Source: Marichromatium gracile
Lineage (GTDB): Bacteria > Pseudomonadota > Gammaproteobacteria > Chromatiales > Chromatiaceae
Assembly: GCF_004343155.1 (NCBI RefSeq)
Contig: NZ_SMDC01000003.1
Location: 248,001-312,000, forward strand
Direction: 5' to 3'
DNA: 64,000 nucleotides
The notes beneath the pieces are model-generated. The model saw only the letters and a list, made by a program, of their open reading frames with translations. It had not been told where the DNA came from and ran no database searches. The first letter of the stretch is position 1. Each line of letters begins with the position of its first letter. Position numbers and translations under genes: made by a program. Below, piece by piece: positions 54,342 to 63,243 of the stretch.

Positions 54342-55943
54342 ATGGATGCCAGTGAGTTCCCCCGGCTGATCGCGGCGCTGCAGCGCCCCGAGGCCTATCC
54401 CCATCCGGTCGATCGGATCGAGCACATCGAAACCCATATCTCCCACGTGCTGCTCGCCGGCGACTTCGCCTACAAGCTCAAGAAGCCGCTCGATCTTGGC
54501 TTTCTCGACTGCTCCACCCTGGCGTTGCGTCGTCACTGCTGTGAGGAGGAGATTCGCCTCAACAGCCGGCTCGCGCCGACGATCTATCTCGACGTGGTGG
54601 CGATCGGCGGCGAGGCCGCGCACCCGCGCATCGGCGCCGCGGGCGCGGCGTTGGAGTACGCGGTACGGATGCGCCGTTTCGCGCAGTCGGCGTTGCTCGC
54701 GCACCGCCCCCTCGACGGTCCCCTGATTGACCGGCTCGCCGAGCGCTTGGCCGATTTCCACGCCGCCATCCCGGCCGCCGCGCCCGATGCCCCCTGGGGG
54801 GCGCCCGACATGGTGCTCGCGCCGATGATCGAGAACGTCGAGCAGATCCGGGCGCGGGTCGAGGCGCCGGCGCTGCTGAGGCGTCTCCAACGCATCGAGG
54901 ACTGGACCCGGGCACGCTGGCGGGTGCTGCGTCCGCTGCTCGAGCAGCGTCGCGCCGAGGGCTGGATTCGCGAGTGTCACGGCGACATGCATCGCGGCAA
55001 CATCGCGTTGATCGACGGCGAGCCGCAGATCTTCGACGGTATCGACTTCGCCCCCGAGCTGCGCTGGATCGACACCGCCAGCGAGCTCGCCTTCCTGGTC
55101 ATGGACCTGGAGGCCGCCGGTGAGCCGGGGTTGGCGCAGCGTCTGCTCAACGGCTATCTGGAGCGCGGCGGTGACTACGGGTTGCTGGCACTGCTGCGTC
55201 TCTATCAGTGCTATCGGGCGATGGTGCGCGCCAAGGTCGGCGCGATCCGCGCCGGTCAGACGGGGCTGGCGGCGCCTGAGCGCGCCGCCGCCTGGGATGC
55301 GTGCGCGCGCTATCTGGCGCTGGCCGAGGGCTATACCCGGGCGAGACGGCCGCGGCTGCTGATCGCCTGCGGGCTGTCGGGCTCGGGCAAGAGCCACATG
55401 GCCAGCGCGCTCTGCGAGCGGCTGCCCTTCGTCCATCTGCGCTCGGACGTCGAGCGCAAGCGACTGTTCGGGCTCGAGGCGCAGGCGCGCACCAATACCG
55501 GGGTCGATGGCGGGATCTATTTCCCCTCGGCCACCGATTGGACCTACGAGCGGCTGCTGCACCTGGCCGAGACCATCCTCGCCAGTGGTCACGACGTGCT
55601 GGTCGATGCCACCTTCACCGCGCACCAGCGGCGCGTCGGTTTCGCTGCGCTGGCGCGCCGTCATCACGCCGGGTTCGCCATCCTCGCGCTGGAGGCGCCG
55701 CTGGCGGTGCTGCGCGAGCGCGTCACCCGGCGTCTGGCCGCCGGTAACGACGCCTCCGAGGCGACGCTCGCGGTGCTCGAGCGCCAGCATGCGCGCTGCG
55801 AGCCGCCGCAGGGCGAGGAGTGCGACCGGCTGGTGCGCGTCGACACCAGCGCCGACCCCGCCATCGAGCGGGTGAGCGAGCAGCTCGAGACCGTGTTCGC
55901 CGGACAAGCCCAGTCCTGCGACCTTGCCGAGCCGCCCCACTGA
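54342..55943 (+). CDS. Fusion of APH-like kinase and P-loop AAA kinase-like domain
   Basis: The 533-residue protein has an N-terminal aminoglycoside phosphotransferase-like domain (HVLLAGDFAYKLKKP with a Lys, RECHGDMHRGNIALIDG with the catalytic HGDxHxxN, FDGIDFAPELRWIDTASELAF) and a C-terminal P-loop domain (LLIACGLSGSGKSHMASAL, RSDVERKRLFG). This combination is known from other proteobacteria but its substrate is not established. The ATG is preceded by GGAGG. It ends seven bases from the convergent EamA gene. Confidence 0.85.
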   Translation: MDASEFPRLIAALQRPEAYPHPVDRIEHIETHISHVLLAGDFAYKLKKPLDLGFLDCSTLALRRHCCEEEIRLNSRLAPTIYLDVVAIGGEAAHPRIGAAGAALEYAVRMRRFAQSALLAHRPLDGPLIDRLAERLADFHAAIPAAAPDAPWGAPDMVLAPMIENVEQIRARVEAPALLRRLQRIEDWTRARWRVLRPLLEQRRAEGWIRECHGDMHRGNIALIDGEPQIFDGIDFAPELRWIDTASELAFLVMDLEAAGEPGLAQRLLNGYLERGGDYGLLALLRLYQCYRAMVRAKVGAIRAGQTGLAAPERAAAWDACARYLALAEGYTRARRPRLLIACGLSGSGKSHMASALCERLPFVHLRSDVERKRLFGLEAQARTNTGVDGGIYFPSATDWTYERLLHLAETILASGHDVLVDATFTAHQRRVGFAALARRHHAGFAILALEAPLAVLRERVTRRLAAGNDASEATLAVLERQHARCEPPQGEECDRLVRVDTSADPAIERVSEQLETVFAGQAQSCDLAEPPH

Positions 55944-55950
55944 GTCCGTC

Positions 55951-56829
55951 TCATCCCTGCAGCACCAGCGCCGCGCCGGCGAGCATCAGCACGCCGGCGG
56001 GCAGGCGCGCACGCAGCCCGCGCTCGCCGAAGCAGAGCGCGCCGTAGAGCATGCCGAAGAGCAGGCTGGTGCGCTTGAGCGCGATCATGTAGGCGACCTC
56101 GGTCGCGGCGATGGCGAGGAAGTGGGTGTAGACCATCACCGCGCTCAGCGCCGCGACCGCCAGCACCGCCCAGGGATGGCGCGCCAGCGCGAGCAGCCGG
56201 CGCGGGCGCGGCAGCGCCAGCACCAGCAGTGCGACGACCCCGAGCAGGGCGAAGTAGAAGGCGCCGAACTGCGCCGGCGGCAGATACTGCATCGCGCCCT
56301 TGCCGAGGGTGGCGGTGAGGGCGTAGATCGCCGCCACCGCGAGCATCAGCCGCGCGCCGCGCTGCTCGAGGATGGCGCCGAGCGGGCGCAGCCAGCTGCG
56401 CCAGTCGCGCGCCCGGGCATGGCCGACGTTGAGCAGCCAGGCCCCGGCCACCACCAGCACCACCCCAAAGGCGCCGCGCGCGCTCACCGTCTCGTCGAGC
56501 AGCAGCCAGGCGACCAGCAGCACGAACACCGGGGTGAAGGCGAGATAGGGCAGGGTGAGCGAGAGCGGGTGGTCGCGGATGGCGCGCATGTAGAGCAGCA
56601 TCGCCGCGATCTCCAGCGGCACCAGTGCCGCCAGCCAGCCCCAGAAGGCGGGCGCGAGGGTGGCGAGCGGCGGCAGGTCGGCGAGCAGCGGGGCGAGCAG
56701 CACGCCGCTCAGGGTGAGGCGCACCAGCGCCAGCTCGGCGGCCGAGAGCGCGCCGAGCCAGGCCTTGGTGGCGGCATCGGCGCTGGCCAGGGCGAGGGCG
56801 CAGAGCAGCGACAGGCTCACCCAGTCCAT
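55951..56829 (-). CDS. EamA/DMT family transporter
   Basis: The 292-residue protein has about ten membrane helices arranged as two EamA halves, with ALKRTSLLFGMLYGALCFGERGLRARLPAGVLMLAGAALV near the end, a typical last EamA segment, and FTPVFVLLVAWLLLDETVS in the middle. Such carriers export metabolites or import drugs, and the substrate cannot be told. It lies 15 bases after the dusA stop on the same strand and may be co-transcribed with dusA. Confidence 0.88.
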   Translation of the reverse strand: MDWVSLSLLCALALASADAATKAWLGALSAAELALVRLTLSGVLLAPLLADLPPLATLAPAFWGWLAALVPLEIAAMLLYMRAIRDHPLSLTLPYLAFTPVFVLLVAWLLLDETVSARGAFGVVLVVAGAWLLNVGHARARDWRSWLRPLGAILEQRGARLMLAVAAIYALTATLGKGAMQYLPPAQFGAFYFALLGVVALLVLALPRPRRLLALARHPWAVLAVAALSAVMVYTHFLAIAATEVAYMIALKRTSLLFGMLYGALCFGERGLRARLPAGVLMLAGAALVLQG

Positions 56830-56844
56830 GGCCGCGGCGCCGGA

Positions 56845-57834
56845 TCAGTCGGCGGCGGCGGGTTGCATGCGCCGCGGCAGCGCCTCGGTCAGCACCTCGC
56901 AGCCGGCGCCGGGGAGATGGGCGTGCTCGCTGATCCAGCGGCGCCAGACGCGCGCGCCGGGACGGCCCTGGAAGAGTCCGAGCAGGTGACGGCTGATCGC
57001 GGTCAGCGGCACCCCGGCGTCGAGCTCGCGCTGGATATAGGGCAGCATCCGCTCGATGACCTGGTGGCGGGTCGGCGGCGGGGTCGGGTCGGCGAAGATG
57101 CGCGCGTCGGCCGCGGCGAGGATCCAGGGGTTGTGGTAGGCCTCACGACCGATCATCACCCCATCGAGGGTCTCGAGCAGGGCGCAGGCCTGGTCGAGGT
57201 CCTGCACCCCGCCGTTGAGGCTGATCGAGAGCGCGGGGAAGTCGCGCTTGAGCTGCAGCACCACGTCGTAGCGCAGCGGCGGGATGTCGCGGTTCTCCTT
57301 CGGGCTCAGCCCGGAGAGCCAGGCCTTGCGCGCGTGCACGATCAGCGCGTCGCAGCCGGCCTCGACCTGGGCGCCGACGAAGTCGACCAGCTCGCCGTAG
57401 CTGTCGCGATCGTCGATGCCGATGCGGCTCTTGACCGTCACCGGGACCGCCACCGCGTCCTTCATCGCCCGCACGCAGTCGGCCACCACCCCGGGCTCGG
57501 CCATCAGACAGGCACCGAAGCGCCCGTTCTGCACCCGGTCGGAGGGGCAGCCGACGTTGATGTTGATCTCGTCGTAGCCGTACTCGGCGCCGAGTCGGGC
57601 GCAGGTGGCCATGTCGGCGGGATCGGAGCCGCCGAGCTGCAGCGCCACCGGATGCTCGCTCGGATCGAAGCGCAGGAAGCGCTCGCGGTCGCCGTGGAGC
57701 AGCGCGCCGGTGGTCACCATCTCGGTGTAGAGCAGGGTGTGACGGCTGATCAGCCGGAGGAAATAACGGCAGTGGCGATCGGTCCAGTCCAACATCGGGG
57801 CGATGGACAGACGACGGTCTAGCGGTGCAGGCAT
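56845..57834 (-). CDS. dusA: tRNA-dihydrouridine(20/20a) synthase DusA
   Basis: The 329-residue flavoenzyme has SIAPMLDWTDRHCRYFLR, ALQLGGSDP, the catalytic Cys in INVGCPSDRVQNGRFGACLM, the HARKAWLSGLSPKENR block of the DusA subfamily, and FMN site GGVQDLDQA. It reduces U20/U20a in tRNA D-loops. It starts about 150 bases past the garB stop, separated by a strong hairpin. Confidence 0.94.
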   Translation of the reverse strand: MPAPLDRRLSIAPMLDWTDRHCRYFLRLISRHTLLYTEMVTTGALLHGDRERFLRFDPSEHPVALQLGGSDPADMATCARLGAEYGYDEININVGCPSDRVQNGRFGACLMAEPGVVADCVRAMKDAVAVPVTVKSRIGIDDRDSYGELVDFVGAQVEAGCDALIVHARKAWLSGLSPKENRDIPPLRYDVVLQLKRDFPALSISLNGGVQDLDQACALLETLDGVMIGREAYHNPWILAAADARIFADPTPPPTRHQVIERMLPYIQRELDAGVPLTAISRHLLGLFQGRPGARVWRRWISEHAHLPGAGCEVLTEALPRRMQPAAAD

Positions 57835-57952
57835 GGCGCGGGTCGGGCTCGGGCTGGGGACGCCGGCGGAGGCGTGGCCGGGTCGTTGATCTCGAGCGGG
57901 GATTGTCCGCGACCGGGCCGATTTTTTCCATCATCGGCGCGCTCGCGGCGAG

Positions 57953-57978
57953 GCCCGCCCGCCGGGCGGCGGGCGGGC
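57953..57978. terminator. Strong hairpin downstream of garB
   Basis: GCCCGCCCGCC (57953-57963) pairs perfectly with GGCGGGCGGGC (57968-57978) around a four-base loop. It lies just past the garB stop; no U tract follows on the minus strand. Confidence 0.6.
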
Positions 57979-57982
57979 AGCC

Positions 57983-59374
57983 TCAGGCCGCGCCCTCGGG
58001 GAGCGGGTCGCCGGGGCGGCGCACCGGCTCCTTGAGGGTGACCAGCTCCTCGGCGCTACCGGGGTGGATGGCGACGGTGTTGTCGAAGTCGGCCTTGGTC
58101 GCGCCCATCTTCACCGCCACGGCGAAGCCCTGGAGCATCTCGTCGGCGCCGTCGCCGATGACGTGGACACCGACCACGCGCTGCTCGGGACCGGCACAGA
58201 CCAGCTTCATCGCGGTCTTGGCGCCGTGCTCGTTGAGCGCGTAGCGCATCGGGGTGAAGCTGGTCTCGTAGACGGTGAGCACGTCACCGAGGCGCTCGCG
58301 CGCCTCCGGCTCACTCAGCCCGACCTTGGACAACGGCGGGTGGGCGAAGACCACGGTGGGGATGTTGTCGTAGTCGAGCTTGCGCTCGCTCTGGCCGTCG
58401 AACAGGCGCTCGGCGAGGCGGCGCCCGGCGGCGATCGCCACCGGGGTGAGCTGGTCGCGTCCGGTGATGTCGCCGAGCGCGTAGACGCCGGGGACATTGG
58501 TGTTCTGATAGGCGTCGGTGGGCACCATGCCGTTGGGTTGGACCTCGATGCCGGCGGTCTCGAGCCCGAGGTCGCGGGTGTTGGGCGCGCGCCCGACGGC
58601 CCAGATCACGCTGTCGAAGCCCTCGAGCCGGGTGCCGTCCTGGGCCACCAGGGTGGTGCCCTGGGCGTCGCGCTCGAGTGCGGCGACGGCGAACTCGAGA
58701 TGGGTCTCGATGCCCTGGGCGTGCATGTTCTCGGCCAGGGTGGCGCTGAGCAGGGGGTCGAACTGGAACAGCAACCGGTCCTCGAGCGCCACCACGGTGA
58801 CCTCGGAGCCGAAGCTGCGCAGCAGCCCGGCCAGCTCGATGCCGATATAGCCGGCACCGATGATGGCCACGCGCTTGGGTTGTTGCTGCAGGGCGAAGAA
58901 GCCGTCGGAGGTGATGCCGTGCTCGGCGCCGGGCAGACGCGGCACGATCGGGCGCCCGCCGGTGGCGATGACGATGTGATCGGCGCTGAGACGCTGACCC
59001 TCGACCTCGATGGTGTGGGCGTCGACGAAGCGGGCGTGGCCATCGATCCGGGTGATGCCGAGGCGCTCGACATAGCCGTCCCAGAAGCTGTTGATGGCAC
59101 TGATGTAGCGATCGCGCCCGGCCACCAGCTTGGGCCAGTCGAGCTCGCCGCCGCTGGCCTGGACGCCGAAGCCGGGGGCGTCGCGCACCGCCTCGGCGAG
59201 GTGCGAGGCGTACCACATCACCTTCTTGGGTACGCAGCCGACGTTGACGCAGGTGCCGCCGAGCGCCTTGGACTCGATCAGGGCGACGCGCTTGCCGAAG
59301 GCGGCGGCCTTCTCGGCCACCGCCAGGCCGCCGCTGCCACCGCCGATCGCGATCAGGTCGAAATGCTGGGTCAT
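57983..59374 (-). CDS. garB: Glutathione amide reductase / glutathione reductase
   Basis: The 463-residue flavoprotein disulfide reductase has the redox pair Cys42/Cys47 ([13 protein letters not shown]), the FAD motif [10 protein letters not shown] and the C-terminal HPGSAEE. In the NAD(P) site [34 protein letters not shown], the arginines that hold the NADPH phosphate in E. coli Gor (VRKHAPLR) are replaced by Leu/Glu/Asp and Phe, which favours NADH. This fits the NADH-dependent glutathione amide reductase of Chromatium gracile, and the peroxidase gene beside it supports the garB call. If glutathione is not amidated here it would be Gor. Confidence 0.88.
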   Translation of the reverse strand: MTQHFDLIAIGGGSGGLAVAEKAAAFGKRVALIESKALGGTCVNVGCVPKKVMWYASHLAEAVRDAPGFGVQASGGELDWPKLVAGRDRYISAINSFWDGYVERLGITRIDGHARFVDAHTIEVEGQRLSADHIVIATGGRPIVPRLPGAEHGITSDGFFALQQQPKRVAIIGAGYIGIELAGLLRSFGSEVTVVALEDRLLFQFDPLLSATLAENMHAQGIETHLEFAVAALERDAQGTTLVAQDGTRLEGFDSVIWAVGRAPNTRDLGLETAGIEVQPNGMVPTDAYQNTNVPGVYALGDITGRDQLTPVAIAAGRRLAERLFDGQSERKLDYDNIPTVVFAHPPLSKVGLSEPEARERLGDVLTVYETSFTPMRYALNEHGAKTAMKLVCAGPEQRVVGVHVIGDGADEMLQGFAVAVKMGATKADFDNTVAIHPGSAEELVTLKEPVRRPGDPLPEGAA

Positions 59375-59469
59375 GGTTCTGCTTCCTGATAATGCTGTGA
59401 CCGAGGATCATACCCGTGGCCCGGATGAGGCGCAGCGGGTGGTCCGAGAGCGGTCCTGTCCATAGCAAA

Positions 59470-59533
59470 GGGGTCGGTAACCCATGGGTTGCCCGACCCC
59501 CTCGAATCTGCCGACGCCGGCCGGCGTCGGCAG
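59470..59533. terminator. Two palindromes between garA and garB
   Basis: GGGGTCGG (59470-59477) pairs with CCGACCCC (59493-59500), and a perfect 26-base palindrome of the form CTGCCGACGCCGG plus its complement occupies 59508-59533. Both lie downstream of garA on the minus strand. They may end or attenuate garA transcription so that peroxidase and reductase are made in unequal amounts. Confidence 0.5.
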
Positions 59534-59559
59534 CTGTGGTCCTCCGGCGTGCTCCCGGA

Positions 59560-60303
59560 TCAGGCGCTGGCGCGCTCCTTGAGCCAGCCCTCGACCGCCT
59601 CCGAGCCACCGATCAGCTCACCGTTGACGAACACCTGCGGCACGGTACGGGCGTTGGCCACGGCGCGCAGCGTCTGCTCGGTGTAGTCCTCGTTGAGCAC
59701 CAGCTCCTCGAAGTCGATGCCGGCGTTGCGCAGGGCCTCCTTGGCCTTGACGCAGAACGGGCAGCCGTCGCGGGTGAACACGCTCACGTCCATCGGCTTG
59801 GGCGCGTTCGGGGCGAGGTGGGCGAGCATGGTATCGGCGTCGGAGACCTCGTAGGGGTCGCCTTCGACCTCGGGCTCGATGAACATCTTCTCCACCACGC
59901 CGTCGCGTACCAGCATCGAGTAGCGCCAGGAGCGCTTGCCGAAGCCGAGATCGTCCTTCTCGACCAGCATCCCCATGCCCTCGGTGAACTCGCCGTTGCC
60001 GTCGGGGATGAACAGCAGGTCATCGGCGTGCTGGGTCTTCTGCCACTCGTTCATCACGAAGGTGTCGTTGACCGAGACGCAGGCCACGGTATCGACCCCG
60101 TGCTCCTTGAACATCGGTACCAGCTGGTTGTAGCGCGGCACGTGCGAGGAGGAGCAGGTGGGGGTGAAGGCACCCGGCAGCGAGAACACCACCACGGTCT
60201 TACCGGCAAAGATCTCGTCGGTGGTCAGGTCGACCCACTCGTGTCCGCTACGGGTGTGGAAGGTGACCTGAGGAACGCGGCTTCCGGTGCGATCTTGCAA
60301 CAT
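59560..60303 (-). CDS. garA: Glutathione amide-dependent peroxidase, peroxiredoxin-glutaredoxin fusion
   Basis: The 247-residue protein joins a Prx5-type peroxiredoxin (PGAFTPTC with peroxidatic Cys50; about residues 1-165) to a glutaredoxin domain (CPFC, Cys181/Cys184, then [14 protein letters not shown]). It reduces hydroperoxides with glutathione or glutathione amide through its own glutaredoxin domain. The 247-residue length follows from the start at MLQDRTG, which has GGAG ten bases upstream; an ATG five codons earlier lacks a site. It lies just upstream of garB, as described for Chromatium gracile. Confidence 0.92.
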   Translation of the reverse strand: MLQDRTGSRVPQVTFHTRSGHEWVDLTTDEIFAGKTVVVFSLPGAFTPTCSSSHVPRYNQLVPMFKEHGVDTVACVSVNDTFVMNEWQKTQHADDLLFIPDGNGEFTEGMGMLVEKDDLGFGKRSWRYSMLVRDGVVEKMFIEPEVEGDPYEVSDADTMLAHLAPNAPKPMDVSVFTRDGCPFCVKAKEALRNAGIDFEELVLNEDYTEQTLRAVANARTVPQVFVNGELIGGSEAVEGWLKERASA

Positions 60304-60667
60304 GTGTCGATTCTCCATGGTTGTCGCTGTGGGATTTGGGTCAAAAGTTCTTGAGCGATCGTCGCGCCCCCGAAGAGGATGGCGTGTCGACGGTGCTAAG
60401 ATTACGTCCTGATGGCCGATGCGTGAAATGGATAATAAAAATTGATCTGATTGTCTGAGACGATCGTTCGGCTCGGTCTGGCGCACACCTGATCGTGTCT
60501 GTTGCCATCCAGACAGCACCGCTCACCCGCTGCGGTTCCGGCGACGCTCGGCGCACACCCACACTTAGGATGCGGCAGTTCCCCCTGTGAACCAAGGGGA
60601 CTGCCCAAGCGATCGGCCAAGTGTGCGACGATCGGATCCTCCTCGACGGACGCAGGAGTCCCCCAGA
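60304..60667. promoter_or_regulatory. Divergent intergenic region between garA and the GGDEF-EAL gene
   Basis: The 364 bases have no credible gene. On the minus strand a TATTAT (60437-60432) could be a -10 box for garA. On the plus strand a stem GGCAGTTCCCC/GGGGACTGCC (about 60574-60605, with one G-U pair) lies in the leader of the GGDEF-EAL gene. I checked for a c-di-GMP riboswitch core and did not see one. Confidence 0.35.
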
Positions 60668-62575
60668 ATGACAGGTTCCGAGGATCCGAAGGTGCCCGCT
60701 CAGGACGAGATGGCACAAGACCTCTATGTACAGGCCAGACGGGCATTGGAGCGCGGCGATTTCGACCGGCTCGGTCGGTTGCTCGGGCAGGGTGAGATCG
60801 ATCTCACCACGCTGACCGAGGAGCTGCGCATCTATCAGGCTGAGCTCGAGGTGCAGAACGCCGAGCTGCGCGAGGCCCAGGTCGCCTCCGAGCGCATGGC
60901 GCAGCGTTACAACACGCTGTTCTCGGCAATGCCGCTGGCGCAGCTGGTGGTCGATGGTAACGGTCTGGTGCTCGATGCCAATGCGCTTGCCGAGCAGCTG
61001 TTCGGGCTGGGCAACCGGCATCTGCGTCATCATTTCCTGCAGCGATTGGTGATCCCGCTCGATCGTGAGCGGCTGGCCTCGGCGTTGAGTCGGGCGCGAC
61101 AGAGCGAGGGCGAGGTGGTCGAGGGGGTGCACTTCCTCGCCGATGGCGGTGATGTCTTCGGTGGCGAGCTGCACATGGCGCGACTGGCCGTCGACGCCGA
61201 CGAGCCGTCGCAGTTCGTTTGCGCGGTGCTCGATCTGAGCAAGCTGCTGCGCCAGCAGGATGCGCTGCGCCGCTCCGAGGAGAAGCTCGAGTTCCTCGCC
61301 CATCACGACACCCTCACCCACCTGCCCAATCGCACCCTGCTCAACGACCGGCTCGCCCAGGGGGTGAGTCGCGCCCACCGTCATCATGGGGTGATGGCGG
61401 TGCTGTTCGTCGATCTCGACCGCTTCAAGATCATCAACGACCGCTATGGTCATGGCGCCGGCGACGAGCTGCTGCGCGAGGTGGCCGAGCGGATGCAAGG
61501 CCAGCTGCGCGACAGCGACACCCTGGCGCGGGTCGGCGGCGACGAGTTCGTGGTGTTGCTCGAGGACGCCGACTGCGCGCGGCGCGCCGGACGGGTGGCC
61601 AACCGGTTGCTGCAGGTCTTCGGCCCGCCCTTCCAGGTCGGCAGGGAACGCTTCCAGGTCAGCGCCAGCATCGGCATCAGCCTCTATCCGGTCGATGGCA
61701 CCGATCCGGACACCCTGCTCAGGCACGCCGACATCGCCATGTACGAGGCCAAGTCGCGCGGGCGCAACGACTTCCAGTTCTTCCATGCCGACATGGCCGG
61801 CGGCGTGGTCGCGCAGCTCGAGCTGGTGCACGCGCTGCGCGGCGCGCTGCGCCGGCACGAGTTCGTGCTCTATTTCCAACCCCAGATCGATCTCGGCAGC
61901 GGTCGCCTGCTCGGGGTGGAGGCGCTGCTGCGCTGGCACCACTCCCGTCAGGGGCTGTTGCCGCCGGCGCGCTTCATCGCCCTGGCCGAGGAGATCGGCG
62001 TGCTCGGCGAGGTCGGCGACTGGGTGCTGGAGACGGCCTGCGCCCAGCTCGCCGCCTGGCGCAACAGCGGGCTGGAGGTGCCGCGCATGGCCGTCAATCT
62101 GGTGTTGCAGCAGCTCGAGCAGGCGCATTTCGTCGAGCGTGTCGAGGGGGTGTTGCAGCGCTATCAGCTGTCGCCCGGGGCGTTGCAGCTGGAGGTCACC
62201 GAGGCGATGCTGATGCGTCAGGCCGAGCGCGCGCTGGCGCACCTGCATGCGCTGCGTGCGCTCGGCGTCGGCATCGCGGTCGATGACTTCGGTACCGGCT
62301 ACTCCTCGCTCGGGCGCATCCATCGACTGCCGATCGACCAGCTCAAGATTGATCGCTCCTTCGTCGGTGACATCGGTCGTGACTCGGCCGACGAGACCAC
62401 GGTGCGCTCCATCATCGGTCTCGGCAAGACCCTGGGCCTGGAGGTGCTCGCCGAGGGGATCGAGTGCGACGACCAGGTGCTCTTCCTGGCGCGCGAGGGT
62501 TGTCGGGCGGGGCAGGGATTTCTCTACGGACGGCCGGTCTCGGCGCGCGAGATCCTCGAGACCTATGGCCGTTGA
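60668..62575 (+). CDS. PAS-GGDEF-EAL protein with intact motifs
   Basis: The 635-residue cytosolic protein has an N-terminal helical region (about 25-80), a PAS domain (80-195), a GGDEF domain with intact GGDEF (290-294) and inhibitory RxxD (RDSD, 281-284), and an EAL domain with intact EAL (418-420), DDFGTGYSSL, LKIDRSF and AEGIE. Both cyclase and phosphodiesterase activity are possible. AGGAG precedes the ATG. It contrasts with the decayed paralogue at 10161-12908. Confidence 0.92.
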   Translation: MTGSEDPKVPAQDEMAQDLYVQARRALERGDFDRLGRLLGQGEIDLTTLTEELRIYQAELEVQNAELREAQVASERMAQRYNTLFSAMPLAQLVVDGNGLVLDANALAEQLFGLGNRHLRHHFLQRLVIPLDRERLASALSRARQSEGEVVEGVHFLADGGDVFGGELHMARLAVDADEPSQFVCAVLDLSKLLRQQDALRRSEEKLEFLAHHDTLTHLPNRTLLNDRLAQGVSRAHRHHGVMAVLFVDLDRFKIINDRYGHGAGDELLREVAERMQGQLRDSDTLARVGGDEFVVLLEDADCARRAGRVANRLLQVFGPPFQVGRERFQVSASIGISLYPVDGTDPDTLLRHADIAMYEAKSRGRNDFQFFHADMAGGVVAQLELVHALRGALRRHEFVLYFQPQIDLGSGRLLGVEALLRWHHSRQGLLPPARFIALAEEIGVLGEVGDWVLETACAQLAAWRNSGLEVPRMAVNLVLQQLEQAHFVERVEGVLQRYQLSPGALQLEVTEAMLMRQAERALAHLHALRALGVGIAVDDFGTGYSSLGRIHRLPIDQLKIDRSFVGDIGRDSADETTVRSIIGLGKTLGLEVLAEGIECDDQVLFLAREGCRAGQGFLYGRPVSAREILETYGR

Positions 62576-62802
62576 TCCTCGTGCAGTTGAATATTAGCGA
62601 ATATTGATTGACGTCAACGCTGTCGTCTCGGGCGCGGCCTAGGCTAGCCCCGAGGACGGCCTCAGGCGACGTCCTCCGGCCCTTGGCCAGGGATGACGCC
62701 TGGGCCGGGTCCACGGGTCGCGGTTCCCTGTCGCGACCGCGCCGCCTGCCCCAGGGACGGGGGCCGGTGGCGTTTCCCTGAATCATCTATGGGAGTTGAG
62801 CG
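62576..62802 (+). promoter_or_regulatory. Leader region of the sulfur globule-type gene
   Basis: Visible elements are a perfect TTGACGTCAA palindrome (62608-62617), the direct repeat GAATATT-AGC-GAATATT just before it, a stem GAGGACG/CGTCCTC (62652-62676) that could end the GGDEF-EAL transcript, and a second stem GGTCGCG/CGCGACC (62716-62738) in the presumed leader. No standard promoter is obvious, although TTGACG could serve as a -35 box. Confidence 0.35.
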
Positions 62803-63114
62803 ATGACGCGCATGAAACGACTGATGCTTGCAGCCACCGTCGCGGGTGTCTCCGCGCTCGGTTCCATGTCCGCCAACGCCTTCTGGGGCTGGGGGCCGTT
62901 CGGGATGTTCCCGGGTGGCTGGGGCGGTCCCTGGGGTGGCCCCTGGTATGGCGGCGCGCCTTATTACGGCTATCACCATCCCTATGGCTACGGCTATCCC
63001 TATCACGCCCCCTATGGCGCCTGGGGTGCCCCCTACGGTTGGGGCGCGCCGGTCTACGGTCAGCCCTACTACGGCGACCCCGCCGCCAACCAGCCGACGG
63101 CCAGCAACGACTGA
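62803..63114 (+). CDS. Sulfur globule-type structural protein
   Basis: The 103-residue product has a signal peptide cut after about residue 26 (SANA) and a mature part made almost only of Gly, Pro, Tyr and Trp in short repeats (FWGWGPFGMFPGGWGG, GYGYPYHAPYGAWGAPYGWGAP). This composition and secretion match the Sgp proteins that coat periplasmic sulfur globules in Chromatiaceae such as Allochromatium vinosum. GGGAG precedes the ATG. A general Gly/Tyr-rich surface protein is the alternative. A strong terminator follows, so the gene is transcribed alone. Confidence 0.78.
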   Translation: MTRMKRLMLAATVAGVSALGSMSANAFWGWGPFGMFPGGWGGPWGGPWYGGAPYYGYHHPYGYGYPYHAPYGAWGAPYGWGAPVYGQPYYGDPAANQPTASND

Positions 63115-63124
63115 GTCAGCCCGT

Positions 63125-63148
63125 GCGCCCCGCCCGCCGGCGGGGCGC
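63125..63148 (+). terminator. Hairpin terminator after the sulfur globule-type gene
   Basis: GCGCCCCGCC (63125-63134) pairs perfectly with GGCGGGGCGC (63139-63148) around a four-base loop and is followed by TGTCATCG. It begins ten bases past the stop. Confidence 0.75.
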
Positions 63149-63243
63149 TGTCATCGTCGCCCGCGCGGCTGCTATCATCCCCGCCACACGCACCGACGGC
63201 GGTCCCGCCAGGCCGCCGTCCGCACCCTGTGGAGGTCTGCGCC

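Noticed and set aside
60304-60667. c-di-GMP riboswitch in front of the GGDEF-EAL gene
   Set aside because: One hairpin is present, but not the conserved GEMM core.
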